Of a stretch of DNA of 64,000 nucleotides, positions 33,760-43,026 are shown piece after piece; positions within the stretch are counted from its first letter, which is position 1, and each line of letters begins with the position of its first letter. Source of the DNA: Cupriavidus taiwanensis LMG 19424 (GTDB lineage Bacteria; Pseudomonadota; Gammaproteobacteria; Burkholderiales; Burkholderiaceae); the NCBI RefSeq assembly GCF_000069785.1, contig NC_010528.1, positions 2,232,001 through 2,296,000 on the forward strand. Direction: 5' to 3'. The translations under genes and the position numbers were made by a program. The notes below the pieces were generated by a model that saw nothing but the letters and a program-made list of their open reading frames with translations, ran no database searches and was not told where the DNA came from.

Positions 33760-35400
33760 ATGACCATGATCCACGCCCTGCCGCCGCAACGTACGCCGCG
33801 CCGCCGTGCCACCCCTGGGCGCCGCACGGTACTCCGTGCCGCCGCGGCGCTTGTCTTCGGCAGCGCCGCCTTCACCCTGCTGCCGGCCGGCGCCGCGCAT
33901 GCCGAAGACTTGCGCATCGGCCTGGCGGCCGACGTCACGTCGATGGATCCGCACTGGAACAATGCCGGCCCCAACAACGCCATCGCCCTGCATGTGTTCG
34001 AGTCGCTGGTGTTCATGGACAAGAACGCCCGCTACATCCCCGGCCTGGCGCTGTCGTGGAAGCCCGTCAACGCCATCACCTGGGAAATCAAGCTGCGCCC
34101 CAACGTGAAGTGGCACGACGGCTCGCCCTTTACCAGCGAAGACGTCAAGGCCTCGCTGGAGCGTCCCGAGAAGCTGGTCAACAGCCCGGGCTCGTTCACC
34201 AGCTACACCAAGCCGATCGCGCGCATCGACACGCCCGACCCGCTCACCGTGCGCCTGACCATGAGCGTGCCGAACTACGCCAACCTGGCCAATGACCTGA
34301 ACAGCGTGCCGATCATGCCGAAGAAGATCGCCGCCACGCTGACGCAGAACGATTTCGACTCGGGCAAGGCCATGATCGGCACCGGCCCGTTCAGGTTCGT
34401 GCGTTTTGCGCGCGGCCAGGAAATCGTGATGGAGCGCAACCCCGACTACTGGGGCCCGAAGCCCGAGTGGGACCGCGCGGTATTCCGCATCATCACCGAC
34501 AACGGCGCGCGCAGCGCCGCGCTGCTGGCGGGCGATGTCGACGTGATCGAGAGCGTGCCCTCGGCCGACGTGGCCAAGCTCAGGCAGAACCCGAAGTTCA
34601 GGATCGAACAGCAGGTGTCGTGGCGCACCGTGTTCTGGCAGATGGACCAGTCGCGCGACAACCCGCCCTTCGTCACCGACAAGGCTGGCAAGCCGCTGGG
34701 CAAGAATCCGTTCAAGGACGCGCGCGTGCGCGCCGCCGTGAGCAAGGCGCTCAATCGCGACGCCATCGTCAGCCGCATCATGGAGGGCCTGGCGGTGCCG
34801 GCCTCGTCGATCGTGTCGCCGCAGATCTTCGGCCATCCCGGCACCAAACCCGAAGCCTACGACCCGGAAGGCGCGAAGAAGCTGCTGGCCGCGGCGGGCT
34901 ACCCCGACGGTTTCGGCCTGACGCTGCATGCCACCAACAACCGCTACCTGAACGACGCCGCGGTGGCGCAGGCCACGGCCAGCATGCTGACCCGCATCGG
35001 CATCCAGACCAGGGTCGAGACCATGCCGGTGGCCGCCTACTTCACGCGCGGGCGCCAGGGCGAGTTCGCCTTCCAGATGCTGGGCTGGGGCTCGGCCGCC
35101 GCCGACGTGGCGCTGCGCTCGATCACCGGCACGCCCAATCCCAAGACCGGCTACGGCACCTGGAACTGGGGCAAGTACAGCAACCCGCAACTGGACCAGC
35201 TGATCGAGAAATCGCTGACCACCGTCAGCAGCGAGAAGGCGCGCGAGGAAAATGCCCGCGCCGCGGCAAGATTCGCGCTGGCCGACCACGCGATCATTCC
35301 GTCGCACAGCCAGCTGGCGATGTGGGCGATGAAGAAAGGACTGAAGTACGAGGCGCGCACCGACGAGTGGTCGCTGGCGCAGTTCTTTCACAAGGAGTGA
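33760..35400 (+). CDS. Peptide/nickel-type ABC transporter substrate-binding protein with twin-arginine signal
   Basis: This 546-aa family-5 extracellular solute-binding protein (DppA/OppA type) would bind peptides or similar ligands in the periplasm. The N-terminus has GRRTVLRAAAALVFG, a twin-arginine-like signal, with cleavage probably after AHA (about residue 47). The mature start EDLRIGLAADVTSMDPHWN, then WEIKLRPNVKWHDGSPFT and GTGPFRFVRF, are typical family motifs. No permease or ATPase lies nearby, so it either shares a distant transporter or is an orphan. Ligand unknown. Confidence 0.88.
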   Translation: MTMIHALPPQRTPRRRATPGRRTVLRAAAALVFGSAAFTLLPAGAAHAEDLRIGLAADVTSMDPHWNNAGPNNAIALHVFESLVFMDKNARYIPGLALSWKPVNAITWEIKLRPNVKWHDGSPFTSEDVKASLERPEKLVNSPGSFTSYTKPIARIDTPDPLTVRLTMSVPNYANLANDLNSVPIMPKKIAATLTQNDFDSGKAMIGTGPFRFVRFARGQEIVMERNPDYWGPKPEWDRAVFRIITDNGARSAALLAGDVDVIESVPSADVAKLRQNPKFRIEQQVSWRTVFWQMDQSRDNPPFVTDKAGKPLGKNPFKDARVRAAVSKALNRDAIVSRIMEGLAVPASSIVSPQIFGHPGTKPEAYDPEGAKKLLAAAGYPDGFGLTLHATNNRYLNDAAVAQATASMLTRIGIQTRVETMPVAAYFTRGRQGEFAFQMLGWGSAAADVALRSITGTPNPKTGYGTWNWGKYSNPQLDQLIEKSLTTVSSEKAREENARAAARFALADHAIIPSHSQLAMWAMKKGLKYEARTDEWSLAQFFHKE

Positions 35401-35426
35401 AGGCGTCCGCGCGCCGGGGCCTTGCG

Positions 35427-35453
35427 CCTCTCTCCCGCCTGCGGAAGAGAGAC
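35427..35453. repeat. Short palindromic repeat, family 2, copy 1
   Basis: CTCTCCCGC-CT-GCGGAAGAG forms an imperfect hairpin. A near-identical unit is at 52653-52676, and a related CTCTCCC hairpin is at 38587-38612. It lies between the convergent ends of the binding-protein gene and the spermidine-synthase-like gene. Confidence 0.6.
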
Positions 35454-35455
35454 GC

Positions 35456-36328
35456 TTAAATCCTCAACCGCTCTTCCTGCCGCGCATTCGCCGCGCGCAG
35501 CTTCTGCACCCAGTCCCGCGCCGGCAGCCCGGTGGTGTCCTCTACCACGTCGGCGCGCGCTTCGAGCACTGCCCACGACACATCGATTTCCGGCCCGTTG
35601 AAGGCCAGCGCGATGATGTTGCCGTCATGCACTTCCGGGAACACCAGCACGCGGTTGTCGAAGGCATCGCAGATGCGTTCGATGTTCTTCGGAAAGCTGT
35701 CGTGGTCGCCGAACAGGTTGATCGTCATCACGCCCGGTGCCTTCAGCGTGCGGCGGCAGGCGCGGTAGAACGCGGTGGTGTCCAGCACCGGGCCGCGCGC
35801 GGTGGCGTCGTACAGGTCGACTTGCAGCACGTCGATGGCGCCGGCGTGGGCGCCATCCATCACGTAGTCCCAGGCGTCCTGCTCGCGCACGGTCAGGCGC
35901 GCGTCGTCTTCGCGCAGGCCGAACATGCTGCGCCCGGCGACGATCACGGCGGGATTGAGCTCGACCGCGGTCACGCGCGCACGGCTGAACTGGCGATGGC
36001 AGAACTTGGTCAGCGCCGCGGCACCCAGGCCCAGCTGCACCACGTGGAATTCATCGACCGACGGCGACAGGAACAGCAGCCAGGCCATCATCTGCTGGGC
36101 GTACTCCAGCTCGATCGCGTCCGGCTTGCGCAGCCGCATCGCGCCCTGCACCCACTCGGTGCCGAAGTGCAGGTAGCGCACCCCTTCCATTTCCGAGAAC
36201 GTCACCGGCGCGAAGCGCGGCGTCATGCGTTTTTCTTCACGGGCCGGCGCCTCGCCACGGGTGCGGGTGCCGCGTGCCGGACGGCGCGAGGCCACGGCTT
36301 CAATCGATTTGCGTTTCAGTAGGGTCAT
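35456..36328 (-). CDS. Spermidine-synthase-like (aminopropyltransferase-fold) protein
   Basis: This roughly 290-aa protein with a spermidine-synthase-type Rossmann fold starts at MTLLKRKSIEAVASRR (36328); a start at MTPRFAPVTFSEM (36226) is possible. Visible motifs are VQLGLGAAALTKFC (nucleotide/SAM loop), VTAVELNPAVIVAGRSMFG, and IDVLQVDLYDATARGP, which occupies the place of the catalytic aspartate region. The decarboxy-SAM gatekeeper is not clearly conserved and the N-terminal beta domain is short, so true spermidine synthesis is uncertain. Basic residues crowd the N-terminus. No polyamine genes adjoin it. Confidence 0.72.
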   Translation of the reverse strand: MTLLKRKSIEAVASRRPARGTRTRGEAPAREEKRMTPRFAPVTFSEMEGVRYLHFGTEWVQGAMRLRKPDAIELEYAQQMMAWLLFLSPSVDEFHVVQLGLGAAALTKFCHRQFSRARVTAVELNPAVIVAGRSMFGLREDDARLTVREQDAWDYVMDGAHAGAIDVLQVDLYDATARGPVLDTTAFYRACRRTLKAPGVMTINLFGDHDSFPKNIERICDAFDNRVLVFPEVHDGNIIALAFNGPEIDVSWAVLEARADVVEDTTGLPARDWVQKLRAANARQEERLRI

Positions 36329-36383
36329 GTCGTCGAGGAAGGCGTTCGTCCCGCGTGGACAGCATCGGGGAACGAACGCGGAT

Positions 36384-37136
36384 TTACTTGCCCAGCGCCG
36401 CCTGCGCGCGCTGCAGCCACTCGCGGTTGTGGTCGCGGGCGTGGCGGGGCCAGTGGCGGGCGTCGTGGATGATATCGGCATAGAGCTGTTGCGCGCGCTC
36501 GCGGTCGGCCGCGTCGGGCTGGGCCGCCAGCCAGTCGGCGAACAGGCAGCGCGGCGCGGCGTCGCTGGCGCTGGTCAGTGCCTGCTCGAAGGCGGCCCGG
36601 GTGCCGGGCGCGCCGGTCGCGGCCAGCGCGCGGGCGTACAGGAGGGCCGGCTCCGGCTGCTGGCGCGCGTGCGGATTGGCCGCGAACAGTTTCTCCAGCG
36701 TCGCCAGCGCGGCGGGCGCGTCGCCGGTGGCGAACTGCGCCTGCGCCAGGCCCTGCAGCAGCGCGGGATCGGTCGCGAACGGGCCATTGGCCGCCGCCTG
36801 GTAGTGCTGCAGCGCCTCGGCCGGCTCGCCGGCGGCCAGCAGCGCCGCGCCCAGGCGCATGCGGTGCGCGACCGTCGGGGCCCGGTCGAAATCCGAGCGG
36901 GCCTCGCGCACCGCGCGATTGGGATCGACCAGCTGCGTGATGGCGCGCGTGGCCGCGCGCGCGCCACGCGACTGGCGCAACTCGGGCAGGTAGACCGCGA
37001 AGAAATAGACCACGCTGCCCAGGCCGGGGAACAGGAACAGGATCAGCAGCCAGTACATGTTCTGGTGCGTGCGTACCGCATGCACGGCAAAGAACAGTGC
37101 GACGATGATATGGATGCTGATGCCGAAGATACGCAT
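36384..37136 (-). CDS. Membrane-anchored TPR-repeat protein
   Basis: This 250-aa protein starts at MRIFGISIHIIVALFF (37136). Two N-terminal membrane segments (about 5-20 and 26-45, WLLILFLFPGLGSVVYFF) resemble the phospholipase-D-nuclease N-terminal module. A cytoplasmic array of TPR-like helices follows (RMRLGAALLAAGEPAEALQHY, LAQAQFATGDAPAALATLEK). It may be a scaffold at the membrane; the specific role is unknown. It lies 55 bp after the spermidine-synthase-like gene's start side, on the same strand, and could share its transcript. Confidence 0.75.
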   Translation of the reverse strand: MRIFGISIHIIVALFFAVHAVRTHQNMYWLLILFLFPGLGSVVYFFAVYLPELRQSRGARAATRAITQLVDPNRAVREARSDFDRAPTVAHRMRLGAALLAAGEPAEALQHYQAAANGPFATDPALLQGLAQAQFATGDAPAALATLEKLFAANPHARQQPEPALLYARALAATGAPGTRAAFEQALTSASDAAPRCLFADWLAAQPDAADRERAQQLYADIIHDARHWPRHARDHNREWLQRAQAALGK

Positions 37137-37280
37137 AGGGAGATCACCTTTGAAACCATGGCGGGCGCGCCAGCCGCCGGCATTGTGACAGAAAGGCGCG
37201 GCGGCGGTCCCGGCGCCGGCCTTGGACATGGCCAGCCAGCCGCGGACAGGCCTCAGGATGCCAGAAGCATCTCGCGCCGG

Positions 37281-37332
37281 CAAAAAAAGCGGCCCCGGCG
37301 GCGCCGGTTTCGCAACCGGTGCCGCCGGGGCC
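37281..37332 (-). terminator. Intrinsic terminator after the universal stress protein gene
   Basis: A 19-bp stem (37291-37309 against 37314-37332, one G-T pair) with a 4-base loop is followed on the minus strand by GCTTTTTTTG. This is one of the strongest terminators in the window. Confidence 0.92.
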
Positions 37333-37356
37333 CGCTTCTTGCCGCGCGCCGCCGTG

Positions 37357-37794
37357 CTAGCGGTAGACCAGCACGGGAATCTTGCTGTGCGTCAGCACCT
37401 TCAGCGTTTCGCTGCCGATCAGCATGCCCTGGATGCCGCGCCGCCCGTGCGACGCCATCACGATCAGGTCGCAGCCCTTGTCCTCGGCAGTCTTGATGAT
37501 GGCCTCGTACGGATGGTCATTGACGGCGTAGGCGGTGTCGCACGGCACACCCGCCGCGCTCGCCTCCTCGGCCCGCTCGCGCAGGTATTGCGAAGCGCCC
37601 GCCGCGGCTTCCCTGACGAACGTTTCGCGGGTGTCCTCCAGCATCTCGACCTGGTAAGTCAGCACGTGGTAGTTCGGACAGACGCGCACCGCGGTGGTAC
37701 GCGCCCCCATGTCCCGCGCCAGCGCGAGCGCCTTGCGGAACGCCGATTCAGACAGGTCGGATCCATCGACCGCCAGCAGGAGATGCTTGAACAT
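37357..37794 (-). CDS. Universal stress protein (UspA family)
   Basis: This 145-aa single-domain Usp starts at MFKHLLLAVDGSDLSESAF (37794), the canonical UspA beginning. The ATP-binding signature is present as VMASHGRRGIQGMLIGSETLKVLTHS (in its G-2x-G-9x-G(S/T) spacing, about 113-138), so it is probably an ATP-binding Usp. Such proteins help cells survive stress and starvation. It is monocistronic, with a strong terminator downstream. Confidence 0.93.
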   Translation of the reverse strand: MFKHLLLAVDGSDLSESAFRKALALARDMGARTTAVRVCPNYHVLTYQVEMLEDTRETFVREAAAGASQYLRERAEEASAAGVPCDTAYAVNDHPYEAIIKTAEDKGCDLIVMASHGRRGIQGMLIGSETLKVLTHSKIPVLVYR

Positions 37795-38023
37795 GATTGC
37801 CTCCTTGCCGGAAAACTTGCCGGCCCTGGCATTCACTTCCGGTGCATTCGCGCCAAGCGTCCGAAAGTGCGAGCCCGCAAGGCGCACAAGGAGCGGCCGT
37901 TACTCCCGGTTGGGAATATGGACCGGCCCGATTCCAGTATAGGTGCGCGATGGCTCACGGCAATCCGGAAGGCGTCACTTCCGGTCAGGCCGATCCGACC
38001 CCGCAATGCCGCCGGCAGGCGCT

Positions 38024-38527
38024 TCAGTCCAGCAGGCCGCGCCATAGCGCCAGCTTCTGTTCGAAGCTGCGCGCGGCATGCGCCGGGCTGGATGATGGCA
38101 GCACCACGGTCTCGTAGCCCTGCGCGGCAAACTGCGGCGCGAAGCGGCCGGAGGTGCCGCCATTGAAGCCGATGCGCCGCAGCGCCGGCGCGAGCGCGCG
38201 CAGGCGCGTGAAATCATTGGCCTGGGGATAGCGGATATTGCTGTCCAGGCTGCCCTCGCGCTGGCACGCGCCCAGCACGTCCCACACGCCGATGCGATGC
38301 GCCAGCAGCCGCACCAGCCGTTCGGCATAGGGCAGCTGCGGCAGCGGCTCGCCGGTCAGCGCGCCCAGCAGCGGCCAGAACTGGTTGCGGGGATGCGCGT
38401 AATACTGGCGCGCGGCCAGCGACGCGGCACCGGGGAAGCTGCCCAGCACCAGCACGCGGGTGTGGGCATCGATGACGGGGGGCAAGCCCTGGTGGAGGTC
38501 GGGTTGAGGCGGGGAGGTGTCGGGCAT
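38024..38527 (-). CDS. DNA glycosylase of the hypoxanthine/uracil family (HDG, UDG family 6-like)
   Basis: This 167-aa uracil-DNA-glycosylase-superfamily protein resembles DNA-deoxyinosine glycosylases that remove hypoxanthine from DNA. The N-terminal motif VLVLGSFPGAASLAARQYYA is followed by HPRNQFWPLLGAL (about 40-55, catalytic asparagine region) and the C-terminal motif VVLPSSSPAHAA. It lies between the Usp gene and htpG on the same strand. The exact base preference is inferred. Confidence 0.8.
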   Translation of the reverse strand: MPDTSPPQPDLHQGLPPVIDAHTRVLVLGSFPGAASLAARQYYAHPRNQFWPLLGALTGEPLPQLPYAERLVRLLAHRIGVWDVLGACQREGSLDSNIRYPQANDFTRLRALAPALRRIGFNGGTSGRFAPQFAAQGYETVVLPSSSPAHAARSFEQKLALWRGLLD

Positions 38528-38586
38528 GGCAAGAACGCAGGGCCTCGCTCGGGCTGCTGACAGTGCAAAAACTGCGATTGTTGTCT

Positions 38587-38612
38587 CCCCTCTCCCATTT
38601 ATGGGAGAGGGG
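38587..38612. repeat. Palindromic repeat downstream of htpG (CTCTCCC family)
   Basis: A perfect 12-bp stem, CCCCTCTCCCAT / ATGGGAGAGGGG, has a 2-base centre and is followed by another GGGAGAGGGG block. It resembles the hairpins at 35427 and 52653 and may help end htpG transcription, though no T-run follows. Confidence 0.6.
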
Positions 38613-38662
38613 CGCGGGAGAGGGGAGCAAACCCGCGGTGCGCAAGGCCGAATCGCGTCCGC

Positions 38663-40564
38663 TCAGGCCAGCAGCTTGTTCACGCGCTGCACGTAGGCCG
38701 CCGGGTCTTCCAGCATCCCGCCCTCGGCCAGCAGCGCCTGGTCGAACAGCACCTGCAGGCGGTCGCTGAAGGCCTCACCTTCGGGAAGGTCGCGCAGCTT
38801 CTTCACCAGCGCATGTTCCGGGTTCAGTTCGAGGATGGGCTGGGCGTCCGGCGCCTTCTGGCCGGCCTGCTTGAGCAGGCGCTGCAGGTAGCCGCTCATG
38901 TCGCCTTCGTCCGAGACCAGGCACGATGCCGATTCGGTCAGGCGCAGCGTCACGCGCACGTCCTTGGCCTTGCCGGCCAGCACGGCCCTGGCGCGCTCGA
39001 TGACGTCCTTCCAGTCGGCCTCGGCCTTCTCCTGCTCGGCCTTCTCGGCTTCGTCGGCCAGCTTGCCCAGGTCGAGGTCGCCGCGCGCCACCGAGACCAG
39101 CTCCTTGCCGTCGAATTCGCGCAGGTACGACAGCATCCATTCGTCGACGCGGTCGGTCAGCAGCAGCACTTCGATGCCCTTCTTGCGGAACACCTCCAGG
39201 TGCGGGCTGTTCTTCGCGGCGGACCAGGTGTCGGCCGTCACGTAGTAGATCTTGTCCTGCCCTTCCTTCATGCGGCCGACATAGGCGGCCAGCGCCACGT
39301 TCTGCTCGGCGGTGTCGTTGTGCGTCGAGGCAAAGCGCAGCAGCTTCGCCACGCGTTCCTGGTTGGCCTGGTCTTCGCCGACGCCTTCCTTGAGTGCCTG
39401 GCCAAATTGCTGCCAGAAGGTGGCGTACTTGGCGCGCTCGGCTTCGTCCTCGCTGTCGGCCAGCGTTTCCAGCATCGACAGCACGCGCTTGGTGCAGCCC
39501 TCGCGGATCGCCTTCACATCGCGGCTCTCCTGCAGCAGTTCGCGCGACACGTTCAGCGGCAGGTCGGCGGAATCGACCACGCCCTTGACCCAGCGCAGGT
39601 AGCCCGGCAGCAGTTGCTCGGCGTCGTCCATGATGAAGACGCGCTTGACGTACAGTTTCAGGCCGGCCTTGTGGTTGCGGTCCCACAGGTCGAACGGCGC
39701 ACGCGCGGGGATGTACAGCAGCTGGGTGTATTCGCTGCGGCCTTCGACGCGGTTGTGGGTCCACGCCAGCGGCGCTTCGTTGTCATGCGCGATGTGCTGG
39801 TAGAAGGCGGTGTACTGCTCGTCGGTGATGTCGGACTTGGCGCGGGTCCACAGCGCGCTGGCCTGGTTCACGCTCTCCCATTCGTCGGTGCGCTTGTAGG
39901 TGCTGGCCTCGGCGTCCCACACTTCCTTGGGCATGCGGATCGGCAGCGAGATGTGGTCCGAATACTTCTGGATGATGCTCTTCAGGCGCCACGCCGACAG
40001 GAAATCGTCCTCGCCCTCGCGCAGGTGCAGGGTGATGGTGGTGCCGCGCTCGGCGCGCGCGATGGCATCGACGGTGAACTCGCCGTCGCCGGTGCTTTCC
40101 CAGCGCACCGCTTCCTCGGCGCCCAGGCCGGCGCGGCGGGTTTCCACGGTGACCTTGTCGGCGACGATAAAGGCCGAGTAAAAGCCCACGCCGAACTGGC
40201 CGATCAGCGCGGCGTCCTTCTGCTGGTCGCCGGACAGCTGCTGGAAGAACTCCTTGGTGCCCGAGCGGGCGATGGTGCCGAGGTTGCGGATGGCCTCGTC
40301 GCGGCTCATGCCGATGCCGTTGTCGGTGATCTTCAGCGTGCGCGCCTTCGCATCGGCTTCGATGCGAATGGCCAGGTCGGCGTCGTTCTCGAGCAGGGAC
40401 GGATTCGCGATCGCCTCGAAGCGCAGCTTGTCAGTGGCGTCCGAAGCATTCGAGACCAGCTCGCGCAGGAAGATTTCCTTGTTGCTGTACAGCGAGTGGA
40501 TCATCAGGTGCAGCAGCTGCTTCACTTCCGCCTGGAAGCTCATCGTCTCGTGCGGTGCGGTCAT
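38663..40564 (-). CDS. htpG: Molecular chaperone HtpG (Hsp90)
   Basis: The 633-aa bacterial Hsp90 is an ATP-dependent chaperone active as a dimer. The N-terminal GHKL ATPase has [41 protein letters not shown] and [17 protein letters not shown]. The middle-domain catalytic arginine lies in the [14 protein letters not shown] region, and the C-terminal dimerisation domain closes the protein. A sigma-32 type promoter is visible 65-92 bp upstream (40629-40656), consistent with heat-shock control. Confidence 0.97.
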   Translation of the reverse strand: MTAPHETMSFQAEVKQLLHLMIHSLYSNKEIFLRELVSNASDATDKLRFEAIANPSLLENDADLAIRIEADAKARTLKITDNGIGMSRDEAIRNLGTIARSGTKEFFQQLSGDQQKDAALIGQFGVGFYSAFIVADKVTVETRRAGLGAEEAVRWESTGDGEFTVDAIARAERGTTITLHLREGEDDFLSAWRLKSIIQKYSDHISLPIRMPKEVWDAEASTYKRTDEWESVNQASALWTRAKSDITDEQYTAFYQHIAHDNEAPLAWTHNRVEGRSEYTQLLYIPARAPFDLWDRNHKAGLKLYVKRVFIMDDAEQLLPGYLRWVKGVVDSADLPLNVSRELLQESRDVKAIREGCTKRVLSMLETLADSEDEAERAKYATFWQQFGQALKEGVGEDQANQERVAKLLRFASTHNDTAEQNVALAAYVGRMKEGQDKIYYVTADTWSAAKNSPHLEVFRKKGIEVLLLTDRVDEWMLSYLREFDGKELVSVARGDLDLGKLADEAEKAEQEKAEADWKDVIERARAVLAGKAKDVRVTLRLTESASCLVSDEGDMSGYLQRLLKQAGQKAPDAQPILELNPEHALVKKLRDLPEGEAFSDRLQVLFDQALLAEGGMLEDPAAYVQRVNKLLA

Positions 40565-40628
40565 GGTTCTCCTCTTGAAAACAGGCGAATCGGGATGGGT
40601 TTGGTGGCCGACGGGGCCGTGCCGGCAA

Positions 40629-40656
40629 AAATAGGGACGCCCGGGCCATTTTCAAG
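40629..40656 (-). promoter_or_regulatory. Sigma-32 (RpoH) heat-shock promoter of htpG
   Basis: On the minus strand CTTGAAA (complement of 40650-40656) is followed after 13 bp by CCCTATTT (complement of 40629-40636). This is almost the RpoH consensus CTTGAAA / CCCCATNT. Transcription would start near 40621. Confidence 0.8.
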
Positions 40657-40682
40657 ACCCGGAGCTGCGGCGGGCACGCCGG

Positions 40683-42233
40683 TTACAGCCGTTCGAGCTG
40701 CCGCGCCAGGAAGCGCAGCATGTCGGGATCGCTGCTGCTGGCGACGTTGAAGCGCATCCAGCCCGACGGCATCTGCGACGGCGAAAACAGGCTGCCCGGG
40801 GCAAACAGGTAGCCCTCTTCGTGGCCGGCGGTGGTAATGGCGTTGGAATCGCGCCCGGTGTCGGCCCACAGGTACATGCCCGCGTGCTGGCCCGGGAACA
40901 GGCGCAGGCCCAGCCGTTCCAGCTCGCGCCGGGTCTGGTCGCGGGCGCGGTCGAGCCGGGTGCGCACGCGCTCGACGTGCTTGCGGTAGTGCCCTTCGGT
41001 CAGCACCTTGTACAGAACCCGTTCGTTGATCTCAGGCGTGGCCAGCCCGGCCAGCAGCTTGCTGTCTGTCAGCGCCGCGGCCGTCTCCGGATGCGCCGCG
41101 ACAAAGCCGACCCGCAGGTTGGCCGCCAGCGTCTTGGAGAAGCTGCCCAGGTAGATCACCCGGCGCAGCTGGTCCAGGCTGGCCAGCCGGGTGGCGGCGT
41201 GGCCGGGCGGGCACAGGTCGCAGTAGATGTCGTCCTCGACGATCAGGAAGTCGTACTGCTCGGCCAGGCGCAGCAGCTGGAACGCCTTGGCGGCCGACAG
41301 CGAGGTGCCGGTCGGGTTGTGCAGCACCGAGTTGATCACGAACAGCCTGGGCCGGTGCGCCTGCACGATGCGCTCCAGCGCCTCCAGGTCCGGGCCTTCG
41401 CCGGTGTAGGGCACGCCGATCACCTGCGCCCCCTGCGCGGCAAAGCGGCCGAACATCACGAACCACGCCGGGTCGCCCACCAGCACCGCGTCGCCGGGCT
41501 GCAGGTAAAGCCGGGCGATCAGGTCGAGCGCCTGCGTAATGCCCGAGGTCAGCACGATCTGCTCGGCGCCGGCGCGGATCTCCAGTTCTTCCAGCCGGGT
41601 ACGCAGCTGCTGGCGCAGCGGCAGGAAGCCCTGCGGCGTGCCGCTGGCAAGGAAATGATTGCCGGGCTGGCGGCCGAGCCCGCGCAGCGCGCTGGCGATC
41701 AGCTCGCCGTCGAGCCAGTCGTTGGGCAGGAAGCCCAGCCCCGGCGCCTTGTGCGCCTCGGCGGTATGGAACATGCTGCGCAGCAGCCAGGTCACGTCGA
41801 TATTGCGCGCCGTCGCCGCGTCGCGCGGGACCGGCGCCGCCGGCGCGGCCGGGGCCCGCTCGCGCACGTAGAAGCCCGAGCCCCGGCGCGATTCCAGGTA
41901 GCCCAGTGCCACCAGCCGCTCGTAGGCCTCGACCACGGTGAAGCGCGAGATGCCCTTCTCCTGCGCCAACTGGCGGATCGACGGCATGCGCATGCCGGCG
42001 CGGAACACGCGCTCGTCGATGCGCATGCGCGCCCATTCGGTCAGCTGCTCGACCAGCGTCATCTGCGCCGACGGCACCGGGTCCGGCAAGCGCGCGGTGG
42101 ACGGCAGTACCAGCTGCAGCGCGCGCGTCGGCGCGGCGCCGGCTGGGGCTTGCGCGCCGCCTCGGCTATCCTTCTGGCGGGCCGCGGCGGCGATGTCGCC
42201 GCCGGCGTCGCCCTTGCTGGATTGGGCATCCAT
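40683..42233 (-). CDS. MocR-type regulator (GntR helix-turn-helix fused to aminotransferase domain)
   Basis: This 516-aa MocR/PdxR-family regulator starts MDAQSSKGDAGG at 42233 with GGAG before it. After an Ala-rich N-terminal linker come a GntR winged helix (LTEWARMRIDERVF, MPSIRQLAQEKGISRFTVVEAYERL, RRGSGFYV; about 60-130) and a class-I aminotransferase-fold effector domain. In that domain the PLP lysine is in YLGSFSKTLAANLRVGF. Such proteins sense PLP or an amino-acid adduct. It diverges from a seven-gene array of amino-acid-related proteins, with direct repeats in the 84-bp gap, and is its likely regulator. Confidence 0.92.
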   Translation of the reverse strand: MDAQSSKGDAGGDIAAAARQKDSRGGAQAPAGAAPTRALQLVLPSTARLPDPVPSAQMTLVEQLTEWARMRIDERVFRAGMRMPSIRQLAQEKGISRFTVVEAYERLVALGYLESRRGSGFYVRERAPAAPAAPVPRDAATARNIDVTWLLRSMFHTAEAHKAPGLGFLPNDWLDGELIASALRGLGRQPGNHFLASGTPQGFLPLRQQLRTRLEELEIRAGAEQIVLTSGITQALDLIARLYLQPGDAVLVGDPAWFVMFGRFAAQGAQVIGVPYTGEGPDLEALERIVQAHRPRLFVINSVLHNPTGTSLSAAKAFQLLRLAEQYDFLIVEDDIYCDLCPPGHAATRLASLDQLRRVIYLGSFSKTLAANLRVGFVAAHPETAAALTDSKLLAGLATPEINERVLYKVLTEGHYRKHVERVRTRLDRARDQTRRELERLGLRLFPGQHAGMYLWADTGRDSNAITTAGHEEGYLFAPGSLFSPSQMPSGWMRFNVASSSDPDMLRFLARQLERL

Positions 42234-42243
42234 GTGCTGCTCC

Positions 42244-42311
42244 TGCAACTGTACTGAAGACGATCCGTGCAACTGTACCGGTACTGTACCGAGTACCTTG
42301 TCTACCATCAA
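42244..42311. promoter_or_regulatory. MocR promoter and direct-repeat operator between mocR and the VOC gene
   Basis: Two exact copies of TGCAACTGTAC (42244-42254 and 42268-42278) lie 24 bp apart, followed by the palindrome GGTACTGTACC (42280-42290). On the minus strand TTGATG (complement of 42306-42311), a 17-bp spacer and TACAGT (complement of 42283-42288) form a promoter for the regulator. Tandem direct repeats are the usual MocR binding layout, so autoregulation and control of the divergent genes is likely. Confidence 0.65.
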
Positions 42312-42317
42312 GCCAAG

Positions 42318-42995
42318 ATGAAGCTAGCCCTCGATCACCTCGTCGTTGCCGCCCCCGACCTGGACACCGGCACCGACTACGTTGCCGGCGTGCTGGGCAT
42401 TGCGCCCCAGGGCGGCGGCGCGCATGCGGCCATGGGCACGCACAACCGCGTGCTGGGCCTGTTCGGCGGCATCTACCTGGAAGTGATCGCGATCGATCCG
42501 GACGCCGCCGCGCCGGCACGGCCGCGCTGGTTCGGCCTGGACAGCGAAGCCGTCCGGCAGCGGCTGCGCGATGGCCCGTGCCTGCTGCACTGGGCCGCGC
42601 GCGTGGAGCGGCCCGCCGACCTGAGCCGCTGGCAGGCGCAGTATCCCGACCGCATCGCCCCGGTCATCCCCATGAGCCGCGGCAGCCTGCACTGGCGCAT
42701 CACCGTGCCGGCCGACGGCAGCCTGCCCGCCTGGCCCGGCGAAGCCGGCAGCGCCGGCGACGGCGCGCTGCCGAGCCTGATCCAGTGGGACGTGGCGGCC
42801 CACCCCGGCGCCAGCCTGCCGCGGCAGGACCTGGCGCTGCGCACGCTGCGCGCGCGCCATCCACGCGCCGAGCTGCTGCGCCAGGGGCTGGCCTGGCTGG
42901 GCGCCGGCCATCTGCTCGCGGTGGAGCAGGACGACGGCCCGCCCGAACTGATTGCAGAGATCGAAACCGCGCAGGGCATCCGAACCCTGCGCTAG
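42318..42995 (+). CDS. VOC-superfamily glyoxalase-like protein
   Basis: This 225-aa protein starts MKLALDHLVVAAPDLDTG, the first beta-alpha unit of a glyoxalase-like (Glyoxalase_3-type) VOC fold. GTHNRVLGLFGGIYLEVIAID supplies the typical mid-domain strand. It may bind a metal through H8 and E72-like residues; substrate unknown. It is the first gene of the array opposite mocR and is 31 bp from alaX. Confidence 0.75.
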   Translation: MKLALDHLVVAAPDLDTGTDYVAGVLGIAPQGGGAHAAMGTHNRVLGLFGGIYLEVIAIDPDAAAPARPRWFGLDSEAVRQRLRDGPCLLHWAARVERPADLSRWQAQYPDRIAPVIPMSRGSLHWRITVPADGSLPAWPGEAGSAGDGALPSLIQWDVAAHPGASLPRQDLALRTLRARHPRAELLRQGLAWLGAGHLLAVEQDDGPPELIAEIETAQGIRTLR

Positions 42996-43026
42996 CCGTC
43001 CCCACAACAAGCCCAAGGAGCCCCCG

